5,827 nt of DNA, taken from Acholeplasmataceae bacterium (GTDB taxonomy: Bacteria > Bacillota > Negativicutes > Acidaminococcales > Acidaminococcaceae). Shown here in pieces: positions 5,720 through 5,827 of the stretch. Position 1 is the first letter of the stretch. Every line of letters starts with the position of its first letter. The notes below the pieces were generated by a model. The model saw only the letters and a program-made list of their open reading frames with translations. It had not been told where the DNA came from and did not search any database. Position numbers and translations under genes: made by a program. The stretch covers positions 1 to 5,827 of the forward strand of contig JAAYIB010000073.1 in assembly GCA_012744295.1 (NCBI GenBank). The letters run 5' to 3'.

Positions 5720-5762
5720 GTGCACCTCCAAATGTTATTTTTGTCTAACATTTGGGGTGCAC
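5720..5762 (-). promoter_or_regulatory. Terminal hairpin sequestering the orfA ribosome-binding site
   Basis: GTGCACCTCCAAATGTTA (5720-5737) and TAACATTTGGGGTGCAC (5746-5762) are complementary over 17 bp with a single extra T (5727) and an 8-nt loop. On the orfA mRNA the 3' arm contains the whole SD GGAGGTG (5729-5723). A transcript entering from outside the IS would carry both arms and fold, hiding the SD, while one starting inside would not. This matches the known logic by which IS10 and IS50 avoid activation by read-through. The pairing is seen; the function is inferred. Confidence 0.65.
5742..5761. repeat. IS terminal inverted repeat, proximal to orfA
   Basis: TGTCTAACATTTGGGGTGCA, whose complement is TGCACCCCAAATGTTAGACA and matches the other end at 18 of 20 bases. 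A further partial copy in opposite orientation (TGCACCTCCAAATGTTA, 5721-5737) lies just inside. Confidence 0.92.
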
Positions 5763-5792
5763 TTCAAAGAGCGGTACCTTTTTCTATTCTCT

Positions 5793-5827
5793 TCAGCCGA
5801 GGACTTTCTTAACAACATCTTGTAGGA
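5793..5827 (-). CDS. Possible C-terminal end of a convergent gene, cut by window edge
   Basis: One minus-strand frame entering from the window edge reads LQDVVKKVLG and stops at TGA (5793-5795). The composition looks like the final amphipathic helix of a soluble protein. The stop lies just before the T-run at 5779-5783 and the IS boundary. Eleven residues are too few for identification, and another minus-strand frame is open through this segment as well, so this is a weak call. Confidence 0.3.
   Translation of the reverse strand, partial: LQDVVKKVLG

Larger units (their letters stand above)
4338..5761 (-). mobile_element. Complete IS3-family (IS150-like) insertion sequence
   Basis: The element is 1424 bp, bounded by 20-bp inverted repeats beginning TG and ending CA that match at 18 of 20 positions. 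It carries overlapping orfA and orfB in the -1 relation typical of the family, with catalytic and DNA-binding residues intact. Its base composition is visibly AT-richer than both flanking host regions, indicating horizontal acquisition. It is inserted 29 bp after the stop of the REC/ATP-grasp gene and transcribed toward it. The flanks GTTC and CTTC agree at 3 of 4 bases, so the target duplication is imperfect or the boundary is off by one. Nothing visible inactivates it, so it may be mobile or recently arrived. Confidence 0.93.

Noticed and set aside
5136..5812. Plus-strand ORFs of 68 and 73 codons opposite orfA and orfB
   Set aside because: They are antisense to the transposase genes, whose HTH, zipper and DDE motifs fully account for the region.

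Overview
This is a bacterial chromosomal window of mixed origin. A balanced-to-GC-rich host backbone (about 1-930 and 1363-4308) is interrupted by a clearly AT-rich insertion sequence (4338-5761). The phylum cannot be fixed from the sequence. The tRNA promoter is a perfect TTGACA-17 bp-TATAAT sigma-70 site and the start codons have good Shine-Dalgarno sequences, which argues against Bacteroidota. The large REC/ATP-grasp protein belongs to a family I associate with Bacteroidota, Planctomycetes, Elusimicrobia and similar groups (from memory, not searched).

Layout. Positions 2-730 (+) hold the 3' part of a CvfB/YitL-type gene, with tandem S1-like RNA-binding domains and a C-terminal winged helix. 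Next comes a self-contained tRNA-Ala(GGC) unit: promoter 754-782, tRNA 801-876 with encoded CCA, intrinsic terminator 893-930. Positions 931-1362 are non-coding. They contain three copies, two direct and one inverted, of a GACCTGCCCCC motif around a tiny ORF that may be the start of a decayed transposase, and a GC hairpin next to the following gene. Positions 1363-4308 (+) encode a 981-residue protein: two receiver-like domains, an uncharacterised middle module, a pyruvate-phosphate-dikinase-type ATP-grasp domain, and a C-terminal module in place of the usual phosphohistidine and PEP domains. It may couple a signalling input to nucleotide or PEP/pyruvate chemistry, but no substrate can be read from the sequence.

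Positions 4338-5761 are a complete IS3-family (IS150-like) element, inserted 29 bp downstream of that gene and transcribed toward it. It has 18/20 matching terminal inverted repeats, an intact OrfA (double HTH plus leucine zipper), an OrfB with an intact DDE triad in the -1 frame, a slippery AAAAAG at the OrfA stop, and a near-perfect hairpin that buries the OrfA ribosome-binding site. Beyond the element, 5793-5827 may be the last codons of a convergent host gene.

No wholly new multi-gene system is evident. The items most worth a second look are the unusual REC-REC-ATP-grasp protein, the regulatory structures of the IS, and the GACCTGCCCCC repeat cluster.
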